From NCBI GenBank assembly GCA_012026795.1, contig VEPM01000020.1, forward strand, positions 16,472 through 80,471: a DNA stretch of 64,000 nt, read 5' to 3'. This document shows, piece after piece, positions 1 to 9,110 of this stretch. The notes below the pieces were generated by a model. It made no database searches, was not told the DNA's origin, and saw only the letters and a program-made list of their open reading frames with translations. Within the stretch, counting starts at the first letter, position 1; the number at the start of each line of letters is the position of its first letter. The DNA is from Candidatus Methanoperedens sp. Lineage in GTDB: Archaea > Halobacteriota > Methanosarcinia > Methanosarcinales > Methanoperedenaceae. The position numbers and the translations under genes were made by a program.

Positions 1-2
1 TC

Positions 3-128
3 AAGGAAAATGGACCTGGTATACTCCCCATTACTACTATCAACGGCAAAATTGTTGCCAGACAGAAATACTTGACATATGCTGAACTGAAGAAAGAAGT
101 CGAAAATTCCCAGAGCAGGATAGAATGA
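3..128 (+). CDS. arsD: ArsD-like metallochaperone, C-terminal fragment (5' end outside window)
   Basis: The frame is open from the window edge and stops at TGA 126-128. It encodes about 41 residues including GPGILPITTINGKIV, followed by a basic/acidic helical tail (YAELKKEVE). The 'LP.ttInGkiv..g.Y.t..EL' pattern resembles the end of ArsD/thioredoxin-fold redox proteins, where a cis-Pro (LP) loop precedes the last strand. ArsD hands As(III)/Sb(III) to ArsA, and the next gene, 1 bp downstream, is a two-domain ArsA, which supports the call. The metal-binding cysteines of ArsD would lie upstream of the window, so function cannot be checked. Confidence 0.6.
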   Translation, partial: KENGPGILPITTINGKIVARQKYLTYAELKKEVENSQSRIE

Positions 129-129
129 G

Positions 130-2064
130 TTGAAAATTCTGGAGAACATTCTATCCATGAAAAATAACGGTATCTATCAATTAATAGAGCCAGGAAAAAA
201 AGGAGAGGCGAAATTCGTTTTTTTCAGCGGGAAAGGCGGAGTTGGGAAAAGCACGATGAGTTGCACTACTGCTGTGTGGCTTGCAAAAAAAGGTTATAAA
301 ACTTTGCTCGTTACCACAGACCCGGCTCCAAATCTCTCAGATATATTTACCCAGGAAATCGGGCATAAAATTACTTCCATTAATAATATTGAGAACCTGT
401 TTGCAATCGAGATAAACCCCGATACAGCTTCCGAGGAATATAGAGAAAGAATTATTGCCCCGATGAGAGAAATTTTGGATGAAAATAATATACAGATAAT
501 AAACGAGCAACTGAACAGCCCCTGCGTTGAGGAAGTAGCAGCATTTGATAAATTCATAGAATTCATGGATGATCCCCAGTATGATGTTGTCATATTTGAT
601 ACCGCACCGACCGGACATACGATCAGGCTTTTAGAACTTCCGGGGGGCTGGAGCACAACATTAGAAAAAAGCGCCTCAACCTGCATAGGGCCTGGCGCAT
701 CTTTACAGGGTGCAAAATCCAGATATGAAAAAGCGATATCATATCTTCAGAATGATGCCAAAACTTCCTTCATCTTTGTTCTGAAACCAGAGAGCTCCTC
801 GCTTCTTGAAACACAGAGAAGTTCTGATGAATTATCTAAATTGGGAATTAAAATAAATTTCCTGATAATTAATGGAATACTTCCGGAAGAGGCGTGCACA
901 GATGAATTTTTCAAAAAGAAGAAGGAGGATGAGAAGAAAATAGTGAAAAAAATCAATGAAACATTTCCTGCCATGCAGAAGTTATTTTATCTGCTCAGGG
1001 ATTCTGAAGTTTCCGGTCTGGAATTGTTAGAAGCTGCAGGAAAATTTTTATATGAAGCTAAAATAGAGGATACCAAAATAGAGTTATTGAATGGGAAAGT
1101 CCGGGAATTTCAGGTGATGACTGATCAAAAAGAACTATATTATCTGCTCACCCCTTTGAATGGGACCAGATATATATTTTTCACAGGCAAAGGCGGTGTT
1201 GGGAAAAGCACGATTGCCTGCGCAGCTTCCCTGCATCTGGCGGAAAAAGGTTTTAGAACTTTAATACTCACAACAGATCCCGCATCTCATTTGCAGAATA
1301 TTTTCGGACAGACGGTTGAGCATGAACCGACCAGGATTACAGGTGTGGATAATTTATATGCAGCAAGAATAGATCAGAAGAAAGCACTGGAAGAGTATAA
1401 AAAACGAATTCTGGACATAGTTAAGGATAATGACGGGGAAACAAAGAAATCTGTGGAAGAAGACCTGAGCTCTCCCTGCGCGCAAGAAATGGCTGCATTT
1501 GAAAGATTTATAAATTACTTTGAATTAAATGGATATGATATAATAATTTTTGACACAGCACCGACAGGGCATACCCTGCGATTATTAGAACTTCCTTCTG
1601 ACTGGAAAGGATTTATCGACCTGGGGGATTTAACAAAGAAAGCATCTGATGAAACTAAGAATAAGTATGCTAATGTCATAGAAACAATGAGAAACAAAGA
1701 AAAAAGCACGTTTATTTTTGTGATGTATCCTGAATATACACCCATAATAGAAGCATGGAGGGCTTCTGAAGAATTGAAAAAGCAGGTTAAAATAGAAACC
1801 ACACTGGTAGCAGTTAATTACTTACTGTCGCAGGATTCTGGGAATAATAAGTTCTTCAGCAATAGGAGAAAACAGCAAGAAAAGTATTTATCTGAAATAC
1901 AGCAAAGATTCAAAACCCCAATGATTATAGTTCCTCTTCTTGAATGTGAGCCTGAAGGTATCGATAAATTAAGGGAGCTTGGAAGAACTGTCTTTTGTGG
2001 TAAAAAAAATCGGTGTAAATTTACACCAATTTCTTTATCGGATGGGATTCAGCCAGAACGCTAA
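130..2064 (+). CDS. arsA: ArsA arsenite/antimonite-translocating ATPase, two-domain form
   Basis: A 644-residue protein built of two homologous halves (A1 about 25-330, A2 about 345-640). Each half has a deviant Walker A loop GKGGVGKST (near residues 34 and 355) and the ArsA signature DTAPTGHT followed by RLLELP. The three cysteines that bind As(III)/Sb(III) in bacterial ArsA have apparent counterparts: SPCVEE in A1, STCIGPG after the A1 signature, and SPCAQE in A2. This favours a true arsenite pump ATPase over the Get3/TRC40 homologue. It would energise an ArsB/Acr3 efflux permease, which is not in the window. The TTG start at 130 follows the arsD stop; ATG at 157, 12 nt after a GGAG, is an alternative. 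The 3' end overlaps the convergent mtrH by 44 bp. Confidence 0.9.
   Translation: MKILENILSMKNNGIYQLIEPGKKGEAKFVFFSGKGGVGKSTMSCTTAVWLAKKGYKTLLVTTDPAPNLSDIFTQEIGHKITSINNIENLFAIEINPDTASEEYRERIIAPMREILDENNIQIINEQLNSPCVEEVAAFDKFIEFMDDPQYDVVIFDTAPTGHTIRLLELPGGWSTTLEKSASTCIGPGASLQGAKSRYEKAISYLQNDAKTSFIFVLKPESSSLLETQRSSDELSKLGIKINFLIINGILPEEACTDEFFKKKKEDEKKIVKKINETFPAMQKLFYLLRDSEVSGLELLEAAGKFLYEAKIEDTKIELLNGKVREFQVMTDQKELYYLLTPLNGTRYIFFTGKGGVGKSTIACAASLHLAEKGFRTLILTTDPASHLQNIFGQTVEHEPTRITGVDNLYAARIDQKKALEEYKKRILDIVKDNDGETKKSVEEDLSSPCAQEMAAFERFINYFELNGYDIIIFDTAPTGHTLRLLELPSDWKGFIDLGDLTKKASDETKNKYANVIETMRNKEKSTFIFVMYPEYTPIIEAWRASEELKKQVKIETTLVAVNYLLSQDSGNNKFFSNRRKQQEKYLSEIQQRFKTPMIIVPLLECEPEGIDKLRELGRTVFCGKKNRCKFTPISLSDGIQPER
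1999..2028 (-). terminator. Probable terminator of the mtr operon
   Basis: A perfect 16-bp palindrome (GGTGTAAATTTACACC, 2013-2028) overlaps the mtrH stop codon. On the minus strand it is followed directly by a T-rich run (complement of the A run around 2002-2009). Archaeal termination depends on oligo-T; the palindrome may add to it. It lies inside the 3' end of convergent arsA, so it also constrains that coding sequence. Confidence 0.5.
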
Positions 2065-2971
2065 GACCCAGGTCTTTTGCGGTTTCACCGAGCATGATAT
2101 CTACCATTGCTACTGCGGGGAAAACCTTTTTTACGTTCTCGATTGGACCATACAGCAGGAAATTGGCTCCCATTATCTGTGCGACAAGGTTTGTGCCTAT
2201 ATCCACTGGCGGCCATGATTCGGTCTTTGCATCCGGATCTGTTTTCTTGTATTTCTTCATCCAGTCCCAGGCCGAAGCCATGTTGTGAAAACCTCCGCCT
2301 GCGGGTAAGCCTAATTTACCTTTTATGGCAAGTACCGACCTGATGGTAGCTCCGGAACCTGCACCGAGAGGTGTTGCTGCTACATCCACAAGGGGTCTTG
2401 TGATTCCTACTTCTTTTGCTACATCAAGCATACCTTTTGTCTGTCCCGTTCCTCCCTTCTCAAGGATTTCCAGTTTACCTTCAACGCTGGGGTTTGTGGC
2501 ATTGAATGCGAGGATGATCGCTGATGTCAGCTTGCTGTCTTTGAGAGCTTTGATCTCTTCAGCGCCGATACTGGCATTTATGGAATTGTGTATTGCACGT
2601 TTCTCAACACCGATCTCCTTTGCGTACTTTGCTGCAACAGCCCTGACATGTCCGTCAGATGAATCCACAAGGAATGGTACATCATCGCATATATTTACGA
2701 ACCAGTCAATATATTTCTTGATAGCTTCGGGTGTTTCACCCACAAGCTGGTTGAAATACGGATTTCCTGTCGTGTCTCCCATTACTTCCTGTGTATTCCA
2801 CAGTTTCTCGGCTGCAGCTTTATCAAATACGCCATGGTCTTCATCAGTCACAATCTTATGTTTTAAATAAAACATCGTACTGACAAGTACTGTTGGGTAT
2901 TCTCCAGGCTGTCCGCCCACTTTTGTTTTACCGAACTCAAATACTTCTTGTTTCTTATCAAATCTGAACAT
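2021..2971 (-). CDS. mtrH: Tetrahydromethanopterin S-methyltransferase subunit H
   Basis: A 316-residue soluble subunit that transfers the methyl group between tetrahydro(sarcina)methanopterin and the cobalt of MtrA. It begins MFRFDKKQEVFEFG, and the usual MtrH length is about 310-320. It is the last gene of an mtrEDCBAFGH cluster in the canonical order, 17 bp after mtrG. In a methanotroph the reaction would run from methyl-CoM toward methyl-H4MPT at the cost of the Na+ gradient. Confidence 0.97.
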   Translation of the reverse strand: MFRFDKKQEVFEFGKTKVGGQPGEYPTVLVSTMFYLKHKIVTDEDHGVFDKAAAEKLWNTQEVMGDTTGNPYFNQLVGETPEAIKKYIDWFVNICDDVPFLVDSSDGHVRAVAAKYAKEIGVEKRAIHNSINASIGAEEIKALKDSKLTSAIILAFNATNPSVEGKLEILEKGGTGQTKGMLDVAKEVGITRPLVDVAATPLGAGSGATIRSVLAIKGKLGLPAGGGFHNMASAWDWMKKYKKTDPDAKTESWPPVDIGTNLVAQIMGANFLLYGPIENVKKVFPAVAMVDIMLGETAKDLGLSVLAESHPIKKLV

Positions 2972-2988
2972 CTTGGCACCTCACTTAC

Positions 2989-3258
2989 TTATTCTAATCC
3001 TAAAGCCTTCTTTACTGCATTTATCAATAACGGGTTTGAAAGCGCCGGTGAAAGAAGCAGTAACAGATATACCACTACAATCATGAGCGATGCGCAAATC
3101 CCGTACAGTATTCCTATGTCTCTTCCTATTTTTTTCCCATATCTCTGGTGTATCTCAGAATTTGTGAACTCGATCTTTTCATCTATTTCATCCAATTTCT
3201 GGAGGATATTCTTGTAGTCTTCCGGATCTACGATAACTATTGGGATTTTTTCTGCCAT
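2989..3258 (-). CDS. mtrG: Tetrahydromethanopterin S-methyltransferase subunit G
   Basis: An 89-residue small subunit: a hydrophilic, partly coiled-coil N-terminal half (KLDEIDEKIEF) and one C-terminal transmembrane segment (about 50-70). Length and topology fit MtrG. It is 4 bp after mtrF and 17 bp before mtrH, inside the canonical operon. Confidence 0.93.
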   Translation of the reverse strand: MAEKIPIVIVDPEDYKNILQKLDEIDEKIEFTNSEIHQRYGKKIGRDIGILYGICASLMIVVVYLLLLLSPALSNPLLINAVKKALGLE

Positions 3259-3262
3259 TTTT

Positions 3263-3496
3263 TCACCCCATCACTAAAGGAGGAACAAGCACTGCTATCA
3301 TAACGATCACAAAACCGATCGAGATACCGATCACGCCTGTTGCGCCAACACCGGATTCAAGTTTCTGGTTCCGTGCAATAAGCTGGCCCCTGTATCTGAT
3401 ATCCGCTACCAGCGATTCTATGGCAACCATTGAAGGATTTAATACCATTGGTACGCCTTTTCCATATTCGTATTCTTTCTCTGCCACTTTAAACAC
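3263..3496 (-). CDS. mtrF: Tetrahydromethanopterin S-methyltransferase subunit F
   Basis: A 77-residue protein with a hydrophilic N-terminus ([21 protein letters not shown]) that in this family resembles part of MtrA, and one C-terminal transmembrane helix. Its start overlaps the end of mtrA by 8 bp, suggesting translational coupling. Confidence 0.92.
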   Translation of the reverse strand: MFKVAEKEYEYGKGVPMVLNPSMVAIESLVADIRYRGQLIARNQKLESGVGATGVIGISIGFVIVMIAVLVPPLVMG

Positions 3497-4214
3497 CTCC
3501 GCCGAATATCAGTATTCCAAGAATGGTCAATCCAACAACAAGACCTATCATTATACCTTCGATCTTTCCTGCATAGATACCTGACATTAATTTATTCATA
3601 TTTGCGATATCGATCGTCTGCTGTTGTATGCCCTTTATCCTTGCCTGGACAGTTGCGATCTCGGCGGACATTGGTTTGACTCCGCCAAGCTCCTCTGCCT
3701 CTTTCTTCTCGCCGACCTGGATTATCATCGGTTCGCCTGCAAAGGCTCCCGGATCTTTTGCTGCGAGTTCTTTGATCCTGGCAATAATCGCATTTTCGTC
3801 CTCGGTGCCGATCATTTCAACTATCTGGACCTGGGCCTGGAATCTCTTTATGGCATCATCAGGCAGGTTTTCAATGTAAGGGATAGCGCCTGTTGAACCT
3901 ACGATCCTGTTGTCTTTGATCCCGTTCTTGTGAAGCATTATTATTGCTTCACCTGATATGTGACCTTTTACTTCGGCGCCTGTTACGAGAAGGAAACGTA
4001 TGTTGGGGTTGGAAATAATGTTGGCAACAATTTTCTCGATACCCAGGTTTTCAGTCTTGTGCGGCCCTGTAATACATGCACCGGCTGCTATCTGCGGCGC
4101 GCCCTTGAGATGTGAGCCGCATGTGGTTACTGCTACGCAATTTTCCGGATTTCCCGCATCATATTCACCTTTGACAACAGGCCATCCTGCTGCCGGTTTC
4201 ACTTTATTTGCCAT
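3489..4214 (-). CDS. mtrA: Tetrahydromethanopterin S-methyltransferase subunit A (corrinoid protein)
   Basis: A 241-residue corrinoid-carrying subunit. The cytoplasmic domain (1-175) binds 5-hydroxybenzimidazolylcobamide, and the histidine in [13 protein letters not shown] fits the known axial cobalt ligand of MtrA. A linker and a single C-terminal membrane helix (about 215-238, ending IFGGGV) anchor it. Methylation and demethylation of its cobalt is coupled to Na+ translocation. It abuts mtrB directly, with 0 bp between stop and start. Confidence 0.97.
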   Translation of the reverse strand: MANKVKPAAGWPVVKGEYDAGNPENCVAVTTCGSHLKGAPQIAAGACITGPHKTENLGIEKIVANIISNPNIRFLLVTGAEVKGHISGEAIIMLHKNGIKDNRIVGSTGAIPYIENLPDDAIKRFQAQVQIVEMIGTEDENAIIARIKELAAKDPGAFAGEPMIIQVGEKKEAEELGGVKPMSAEIATVQARIKGIQQQTIDIANMNKLMSGIYAGKIEGIMIGLVVGLTILGILIFGGGV

Positions 4215-4526
4215 TTATATCCCTCCAAGCTTCATCACTATGAGCAATAAAAAGGACACGATAAATCCTATTATTGCACCATAGAATGCATTTGTTATTA
4301 TTCCTGCATTATAAGAAGCACTTTCTCTTCCAGGGAACATGCTCAATAATTTTGCTTTCGGATCAAGCTGGTTCATCATATCAGTGACGATTAAATCCAG
4401 TTCGTCAAGTTGTGTTTTCACTGCATCGAGTGAATATTCCACAACATCATCCCTTTCTGCTGCGATCACACCTGTTGTAGGATCAAGGATCAGGTGCATT
4501 TCCGGGACAACTCTTATATGGCTCAT
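4215..4526 (-). CDS. mtrB: Tetrahydromethanopterin S-methyltransferase subunit B
   Basis: A 103-residue protein with a soluble N-terminal part (begins MSHIRVVPEMHLILDP) and a C-terminal transmembrane helix (about 78-100). Length, order and topology match MtrB. It starts 2 bp after the mtrC stop. Confidence 0.94.
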   Translation of the reverse strand: MSHIRVVPEMHLILDPTTGVIAAERDDVVEYSLDAVKTQLDELDLIVTDMMNQLDPKAKLLSMFPGRESASYNAGIITNAFYGAIIGFIVSFLLLIVMKLGGI

Positions 4527-4528
4527 TT

Positions 4529-5356
4529 TTATGCCTCCGTCTTGGGGATCAATCCGGTTCCGACTACTGATGAAGCATCATGATAAACTTCATCCCAGAA
4601 TTTCTTGTAAAACACTATCCAGAGGATTATTCCAATGAACAGGGTCAGAATTCCTGATGTACCGAGTGTCATGATTGCAGCTATTCCGATTATTGCCATT
4701 GTTATGGCTCCTGTTGAGCCTGCAAGATACAAAAGCCTCTTTTGCTTTTCATCAGGACCAAGACATGCATTGAAAGGATGCAGCATTGCAACAGCTCCGA
4801 CCCAGAATACCGCAAGAATTACACCGTTATCGAAAACCAGTGTAACAATATTTGCAAACTCAAAATTTCCTGCTACTGCCGCGGAAAAGCCAATAATGAT
4901 TATCGTTCCGGAAGCAGCGATCTCAGTCATGCAGCGGATCATCACAGGTATCTTCATCTTTATAACATGCTGTGCAAACCAGCCTATTATGAATCCGATA
5001 ATAGATGCTGTTACCAGAGCCACTATCGGTCCGGCAAGGACAATAGTTTTTACAATTGCAAGGCCGAACATGGCAGCGATTATTCCCATTCCCATCGCAA
5101 TTTGTCCGATTGACGGGACACCTGTTCCGAGGCCATATTTTGCAACGCGCCTTACTGCATCTGCACCCCACATGACAGCGCAAATGGCTCCAAGCGCCCC
5201 GAATGTGGGTGCTATTGTTCTGAGTAAGATTGCGGGATTTCCACCGATTTTATCTCCGGCAAATGGAAGTAAATAGGTAAGGTATATTCCAAGAAGCCCT
5301 CCGATTATCCCGAAAAGCAGTAATTGATTGGGTGATCTTTCTTTGATGTCGCTCAT
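4529..5356 (-). CDS. mtrC: Tetrahydromethanopterin S-methyltransferase subunit C
   Basis: A 275-residue integral membrane subunit with about seven hydrophobic helices, part of the Na+-conducting MtrCDE module. The reading frame stays open upstream to 5398, but the start is placed at ATG 5354-5356 (MSDIKERSPN). That start overlaps the mtrD stop in an ATGA arrangement and gives the usual family length. Confidence 0.95.
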   Translation of the reverse strand: MSDIKERSPNQLLLFGIIGGLLGIYLTYLLPFAGDKIGGNPAILLRTIAPTFGALGAICAVMWGADAVRRVAKYGLGTGVPSIGQIAMGMGIIAAMFGLAIVKTIVLAGPIVALVTASIIGFIIGWFAQHVIKMKIPVMIRCMTEIAASGTIIIIGFSAAVAGNFEFANIVTLVFDNGVILAVFWVGAVAMLHPFNACLGPDEKQKRLLYLAGSTGAITMAIIGIAAIMTLGTSGILTLFIGIILWIVFYKKFWDEVYHDASSVVGTGLIPKTEA

Positions 5357-6081
5357 ATTGACATTCCTCCAGCGATCAATACTGCAAGGAGTCCGCAAAG
5401 AATGCTCACGAAAAAGCTTGTTATAACGTCTTTCCCGACTACACGCCTGAACTTGGGATCGTGGACTCCTTCAATTGTTCCGCCCACACCGTATGATGGT
5501 ATTACTGAATTAACATACATAACGCCCATTGTAAATACGCCTGCAACTGCAAATGCGCTTGTCAATGCTATCAATGGTTTATATAAGTCCATCAGGACGA
5601 AATAAATCAGCCCTCCTCCTGCACCGCCAAGCGCAGCTCCCACAACACCGCTGACAAAGCAGATAGTGGGAAGACCCTGGCCCTGTGTTCCCTTGGAGAT
5701 GTAGGTGTCCTGCCTGTCACCGGTGATCGGGTCTTTTTTGACCTGTGCTGAGGCAAATGGCACTGCCACGCCATAAGCATATATCAAACTGCCGGCAAAC
5801 ATTGTGCTTGCAAGCATTACCATGGAGCCCATTGCTCCTGCTGCCATAACAAGGGGAATATTGGCCAGTGGTTCATAAGCATACATGTAACTTGCTGTTA
5901 TCAGTCCTACAAGACCTGAGCCTGCCGCAAGTTCCACAGTCCCTGTTCCGATGCCTGTTGCCTGTGCCATTGCCGCAGGTGCGCCGCCTACCGGAATGAA
6001 GTGAACTGCAAGACAGATAAGAGTCCCGCTCAGGCCGATCAATAAAATATTAGTTAATAATGCCGGATCAATCGCTACCAT
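5353..6081 (-). CDS. mtrD: Tetrahydromethanopterin S-methyltransferase subunit D
   Basis: A 242-residue membrane protein with about six transmembrane helices and glycine/alanine-rich stretches, typical of MtrD in the MtrCDE Na+ channel module. Its start shares a base with the mtrE stop and its TGA overlaps the mtrC ATG, so mtrE-D-C look translationally coupled. Confidence 0.95.
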   Translation of the reverse strand: MVAIDPALLTNILLIGLSGTLICLAVHFIPVGGAPAAMAQATGIGTGTVELAAGSGLVGLITASYMYAYEPLANIPLVMAAGAMGSMVMLASTMFAGSLIYAYGVAVPFASAQVKKDPITGDRQDTYISKGTQGQGLPTICFVSGVVGAALGGAGGGLIYFVLMDLYKPLIALTSAFAVAGVFTMGVMYVNSVIPSYGVGGTIEGVHDPKFRRVVGKDVITSFFVSILCGLLAVLIAGGMSI

Positions 6082-6983
6082 TATGCTTTTGCCTCCTGTT
6101 CATTTTTTTCTTCCTTATATGGGCCATAAGCATGTCTTACGTTGAGTTCTACCAGCCTGTTCATCAATGTGAGAACTATAACAATGAATACTCCCACACC
6201 TATCGCTTTCCATGTATACCCGAAAATGGTTGTGGGCCAGCTTGAAAAGAAAACAGTAAGACCAAGAGCAATGCCTGTTGCAGGTCCTCCGAACTTGGCG
6301 CAGAACCAGACATTATCTATGCTGTTCCTCAGACCCGATTCGGCTTTCCTCACAATGCGTCCTGAAAGCGCGGTGTTAAGACCGCATCCGAATTCGCGGT
6401 TCTGGAATTCACGTTCTCCGCCATAATGCACATCGCCCACTGATGAGCCGATAGCGCCCACGGAAATTCCCCATATTAATGCAAGGAATGGAATAGTGAA
6501 CGGATATCCGAGTATTTCAAACTGGATGTATGCAATAGCTACAAGGCAGAAATTCATAATGAAATTATGCCCGATGATCGAGGGGGTCGTATATCTCATG
6601 ATATCCATATATAGCGGCTGCTTGAACCTCGTCTGGCTCGCAACTCTTCCTGCATATGAGGTTGTAGCGAAGATGCCCAATACGATCGCGCCGAAAAACG
6701 CTCCGATTACGATAGCAGTCAATGGATAGAATTGTTGGCTCAAAAGTACCGTTGTGGCAGTACCGCCGATCACTGCCGACATACCGTTGCTGATCGGTTC
6801 ACCTGAAATCGCTTTGTTAAATATTCTGTGCAAAAATCCCATCTGGGGAGCTAATTGAACCTGGGAGTTCGGGTTGCTCTGCGAGCCTACATCGGATTCA
6901 AGATCCTCAAGGCATCCCGCTATAGTAGCAAGTGCTCCCATGAGTGCCAATATAGCCATACTCATGGTTAAGTCTAATACCAT
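6081..6983 (-). CDS. mtrE: Tetrahydromethanopterin S-methyltransferase subunit E
   Basis: A 300-residue membrane subunit, first gene of the operon, with about six helices; MtrE carries residues implicated in Na+ binding in the transmembrane module. The ATG at 6981-6983 is preceded by a strong ribosome site (GGAGG on the minus strand, about 6993-6998). All eight subunits follow in canonical order and appear intact. Confidence 0.96.
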   Translation of the reverse strand: MVLDLTMSMAILALMGALATIAGCLEDLESDVGSQSNPNSQVQLAPQMGFLHRIFNKAISGEPISNGMSAVIGGTATTVLLSQQFYPLTAIVIGAFFGAIVLGIFATTSYAGRVASQTRFKQPLYMDIMRYTTPSIIGHNFIMNFCLVAIAYIQFEILGYPFTIPFLALIWGISVGAIGSSVGDVHYGGEREFQNREFGCGLNTALSGRIVRKAESGLRNSIDNVWFCAKFGGPATGIALGLTVFFSSWPTTIFGYTWKAIGVGVFIVIVLTLMNRLVELNVRHAYGPYKEEKNEQEAKA

Positions 6984-7020
6984 TTTATTGTGTCCTCCTA
7001 TATTGAATTCAAATCACCAT

Positions 7021-7073
7021 AAAAAACTATTATAAATTAGTTTTTTACGGAGTACCTTATTATACATTATAAA
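7021..7073 (-). promoter_or_regulatory. Promoter and inverted-repeat operator upstream of mtrE
   Basis: A perfect 9-bp inverted repeat AAAAAACTA/TAGTTTTTT (7021-7029 and 7038-7046) encloses an 8-bp AT core that reads TTTATAAT-like on the minus strand. A second TATA-like element (TTTATAATG on the minus strand) lies near 7064-7073. An inverted repeat overlapping a candidate TATA box is a plausible operator. The start site was not determined. Confidence 0.45.
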
Positions 7074-7469
7074 TCTTTCCTTTTCGAATGATGATTTTTC
7101 CTGATCTGGAATAAAGGCGCAGTGCAATTTAGTCCAGGACTCAGAAAAATAGCATCAGGACTTTGAGTACAGCTTTTTAATGATTTGTGGACAAAAGTAT
7201 TTATATAAAGTCTCTTATTCCGTTTCAGGAAAAGATTACATCTTTTCAGGATAAAATTATATATCGGATACAAAAACTTAAATACTGAAACTAATTTTAC
7301 CGCTAATTATGACAGAGGGCAAACTGGCATATAGCGGGTGCATATCTCGATTCCACCCCACTATTTTATCCGAAGGAAAGGTGTGCAGCCACACCTCCTT
7401 CTCCTATTTATTTTGCATTTCCCGATTAAATCTTTTTATTTTATCCGGACTCTCAAAAAGTGATAAACA
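7074..7469. promoter_or_regulatory. Intergenic/leader region between mtr and the HTH regulator, with hairpins
   Basis: No convincing gene occurs in these roughly 400 bases. A TTAAATA element (about 7277-7283) could serve as a plus-strand TATA box. That implies a leader of about 160 nt before the regulator gene at 7470. The leader holds a GGGTG/CACCC pairing (about 7336-7358) and a strong hairpin AGGTGTG-CAGC-CACACCT (7379-7396). The minus-strand reading frame across 7067-7273 has no ribosome site or recognisable product. A small RNA or attenuator-type leader is possible but unproven. Confidence 0.35.
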
Positions 7470-8000
7470 ATGACCGCAGACGATTTAATAAAAGCAGCAA
7501 TAGAATCAAATGACGCCTTTCTCAAAGAATTCCAGAGAATAATAAAAGATGAACTGCATATGAATGCATCGGAATTCATTGAAAAGTCAGGCATCCCGGC
7601 AAGCACCATATACAAGCTATTATCAGGCCACCGGGAATTGAATATCAATACCCTGAGGCAGATTATATCGATTTTGCGAAAAATGGAAGAGAAACCGGAA
7701 GAAAATGAAAAATCCGGTTTCATCGCTGTGATAGCAGCCCGCCCTGTCCTTGATCTTATCACTGAGAAGAAACTCAAGGTGGGAGATCAACTTCTTACCA
7801 TAAGGGAATATTCTGCAACTTCAATGGAAGAAGCCATCGTAGCTGCAATAAAAGCTGAGAGAGACGGTGCAAAAGCAGTGGTCTGCGCACCAATAGTCAG
7901 TACTACTATTGAAAAAGTTCTGCGAATACCTGTATCTATAATCATGCCCAGGGAAAGCCTTTTTGAGGCAATTGAGCTTGCTGCCAGGAAAATGGGATGA
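7470..8000 (+). CDS. HTH (XRE-type) transcriptional regulator with C-terminal archaeal domain
   Basis: A 176-residue protein. Residues about 28-70 form an XRE/Cro helix-turn-helix (MNASEFIEKSGIPASTIYKLLSG). The C-terminal half (about 85-176) has alternating strands and helices with SMEEAIVAAIKAERDGAKAVV, resembling the archaeal regulator family COG1709. The gene is divergent from mtr across a long regulatory gap and tail-to-tail with marker protein 8. It is therefore a candidate regulator of C1 metabolism, which is inferred from position only. Confidence 0.7.
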   Translation: MTADDLIKAAIESNDAFLKEFQRIIKDELHMNASEFIEKSGIPASTIYKLLSGHRELNINTLRQIISILRKMEEKPEENEKSGFIAVIAARPVLDLITEKKLKVGDQLLTIREYSATSMEEAIVAAIKAERDGAKAVVCAPIVSTTIEKVLRIPVSIIMPRESLFEAIELAARKMG

Positions 8001-8231
8001 TCTGATTTCTTGTTTGTACTATTGCGAGGCATGTATACCTGACCCTCCAGCTACAGCAAAATGATTATAGTACTTTGTGAACACAATTAGACAATATAAG
8101 AATCAGTACATAGCGGGATAGAGAAGAGAGGTGCGCTCTTATTTGGTATTAGAACCTATCCGAAAAGTTAAATTCGGAAATATACTATTTATTGATTTTT
8201 CGGATAAGCACTTAATCACTCTATCTGTTGT
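8001..8231. terminator. Convergent gap with a long-range inverted repeat
   Basis: This gap lies between the HTH regulator (+) and marker protein 8 (-). A perfect 10-bp inverted repeat TATCCGAAAA/TTTTCGGATA (8157-8166 and 8197-8206) encloses 30 bases, with T-rich sequence on both strands. A bidirectional terminator is the simplest reading. No gene was found here. Confidence 0.4.
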
Positions 8232-9110
8232 CTAAATTAGCGGTCTGGGCTGCTTATGCTCAGGCAGCACAGGTAATTCTGTTGTAGTTGCAAGAATTGG
8301 TGAATCAATTTCCTTTGCTCTCTCAATGATCAGCTCTTTTCCCTTCTGTGTCAGTGCGAACATGGGAACAGAAGTGCCGGCCTGGAGGACAGGAAGTATA
8401 AGATGGCGCACCATATTTGAAGCGCAGCCCGTTATAATATCCATTTTCGCAATAAGCTCCTGCGCTTCCCTGAACTGGATACCTGTGAGGTGAGCCCCGA
8501 TAAGGGTCAGGTCAATGTTTTTCTCTTCCTCTATCAAACGAAGTTTCAAAGCCTCTCCAGGAGAGACAACACTTACTGCAATATTCCTGTAACCCAGTTC
8601 GCATGCTTTTAGAAGACCGCCTGCCTGGTCTATCCTTGCATTCTGTTTATCAAGAACTATACCTCCCCGCGATTCGATCCCTGCAATAATTTGCGCTATC
8701 GGCTCGGTTTCAATAAGTCCTGACATCAAAGCACCCATGCCCTGTACCAGCGCAGGATTATCAGTGATCACAGTTCCCGCACCATCGCATACAGTGACAG
8801 TGGAATCGATAAGCCCGCGGGAAAGGGCGGTCATCATTATCTCACTTGCCCCGAAATTGACAAAAACCCCATAATCAAACCTTCTTTGCGGGGTGAACAT
8901 CCCCAGTTCCCGGATTCTATATTCCATGTTCTTTATTGCTTCCCGGGATGTGAGCTTTGAAACATTTGAAAACTTACTGAAAACAGGACACCAGTCAGCA
9001 ACAGGTTCACCTGCTTCCACAACTTTCCCATCCTTTATTACAACCCTTGTTTTCCCGAACAATTCCATAATATGCGGCATTTCAATCACCTGCGGACCTG
9101 TAAAGTTCAT
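8232..9110 (-). CDS. Methanogenesis marker protein 8 (DUF2099 family)
   Basis: A 292-residue protein beginning MNFTGPQVIEMPHIMELFGK and containing CDGAGTVITDNPALVQGMG and SVVSPGEALKLR. These match my recollection of DUF2099/COG4022 (methanogenesis marker protein 8), found almost only in organisms with methyl-coenzyme M reductase. Its biochemical role is not established. Conserved cysteines (WCPVF, CDGAG, GCASN) may bind metal or cofactor. It is a single gene downstream of prf1 on the same strand. Confidence 0.85.
   Translation of the reverse strand: MNFTGPQVIEMPHIMELFGKTRVVIKDGKVVEAGEPVADWCPVFSKFSNVSKLTSREAIKNMEYRIRELGMFTPQRRFDYGVFVNFGASEIMMTALSRGLIDSTVTVCDGAGTVITDNPALVQGMGALMSGLIETEPIAQIIAGIESRGGIVLDKQNARIDQAGGLLKACELGYRNIAVSVVSPGEALKLRLIEEEKNIDLTLIGAHLTGIQFREAQELIAKMDIITGCASNMVRHLILPVLQAGTSVPMFALTQKGKELIIERAKEIDSPILATTTELPVLPEHKQPRPLI

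Noticed and set aside
7067..7273. Minus-strand frame of 68 codons upstream of mtrE
   Set aside because: Unusual composition, no ribosome site, no recognisable domain; it overlaps the promoter region.
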